From assembly GCA_003501335.1 (NCBI GenBank), contig DNPQ01000157.1, positions 4,597 to 10,514 of the forward strand: a stretch of 5,918 nucleotides of DNA, read 5' to 3'. Under the pieces are notes generated by a model. It saw only the letters and a list, made by a program, of their open reading frames with translations, made no database searches and was not told the origin of the DNA. Positions 5,622 to 5,918 of the stretch are shown here, piece by piece; position 1 is the first letter of the stretch, and each line of letters starts with the position of its first letter. The stretch is from Bacillota bacterium (GTDB lineage Bacteria; Bacillota; UBA4882; UBA8346). Position numbers and translations under genes: made by a program.

Positions 5622-5823
5622 GTCGATATTTTCCAAACTCTGCTGCTGTCCACTCCAGTATTCGACCTGAAGGGAAGAACGAAAGTTTTGACATACGGAA
5701 CATCCGATCACTTGGATTATGGAGCTTTAAAGGCTAACAAAGTTTGAGGGTGTAGAGGTTAATGGATGCGAAGGACATTACAGGATGCCTCCAAAAACAA
5801 AAAATGGTTTGCCAAAAATTTAG
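5622..5823 (+). pseudogene. Possible frameshifted gene remnant (unidentified; weak Mur-ligase-like look)
   Basis: The 450 bases right of the regulator contain no intact gene. On the plus strand one frame is open from 5622 to TGA 5745 and reads DLKGRTKVLTYGTSDHLDYG and ALKANK near its end. At 5743 the next frame takes over with FEGVEVNGCEGHYRMPPKTK and ends at TAG 5821. The join at the overlapping AAAGTTTGA suggests a single frameshift. The TYG-x-SD-x2-DY spacing weakly recalls the start of the C-terminal half of Mur ligases, but no catalytic motif is present, so this is a guess. There is no convincing start codon or ribosome site. It may be a decayed fragment or chance open frames. Confidence 0.25.
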
Positions 5824-5857
5824 ATTATGAAAGTGATAAATGATATTTCTTTGTTGG

Positions 5858-5898
5858 CAAGAATTTTATCGGCACTAAATGAATGCCGATTTTTCTTG
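5858..5898 (+). terminator. Rho-independent terminator-like hairpin, plus-strand orientation
   Basis: ATCGGCA (5868-5874) pairs perfectly with TGCCGAT (5884-5890) around a 9-base loop, followed by TTTTCTT on the plus strand. An outer CAAGAA (5858-5863) / TTCTTG (5893-5898) pairing can extend the stem across an AT-rich internal loop. Read on the minus strand the stem is followed by AAAATT, so the polarity favours rightward transcription. The only thing upstream on that strand is the broken stretch at 5622-5823, which fits a terminator left behind by a decayed gene. Confidence 0.55.
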
Positions 5899-5918
5899 TC
5901 CACGGCTTCCACCGGCTG

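Noticed and set aside
5827..5918. An ATG-initiated plus-strand frame running off the right edge.
   Set aside because: It has no ribosome site and passes straight through the terminator-like hairpin; only 30 codons are visible, so coding cannot be supported.

Overview
This window looks like part of a Bacillota (Firmicutes)-type chromosome. The evidence is purine-rich Shine-Dalgarno sites, moderate GC, AT-rich intergenic regions with TATAAT-like promoters, U-tract hairpin terminators, and protein sequences resembling clostridial or Negativicutes relatives. The genus cannot be read from the sequence.

Left part (1-1263): the first 52 codons of an XRE-type helix-turn-helix regulator run off the left edge on the minus strand. 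It is divergent from an EamA/DMT-family ten-helix permease on the plus strand (302-1192). Their shared 144-base AT-rich intergenic region carries inverted repeats. A perfect 15-bp A/T-flanked hairpin (1223-1263) ends the permease transcript and can also stop leftward transcription from the right. Between this hairpin and the next gene is a short frame-broken protein-like stretch (1266-1386).

Central and right part (1432-5559, all minus strand): four genes read leftwards as IclR-type regulator, MFS transporter, then the large and small subunits of a [4Fe-4S] hydro-lyase of the 3-isopropylmalate dehydratase (LeuC/LeuD) family. A good promoter (TTGCAA-17-TATAAT) with overlapping inverted repeats precedes the regulator. 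A second candidate promoter with two palindromes precedes the transporter gene. No leuA or leuB is present. A dedicated regulator and transporter beside an isolated dehydratase pair suggest an uptake-and-dehydration module for a substituted malate or similar hydroxy-di/tricarboxylate, rather than ordinary leucine biosynthesis. Departures from the usual substrate-loop and cluster-loop motifs agree with this, but the substrate is unknown.

Right end (5560-5918): there is no intact gene. It holds a second frame-broken protein-like stretch (5622-5823) and a plus-strand terminator-like hairpin (5858-5898). I see no CRISPR array, tRNA, rRNA, insertion sequence or obvious novel defence system. The most interesting item is the possible non-leucine specificity of the dehydratase operon.
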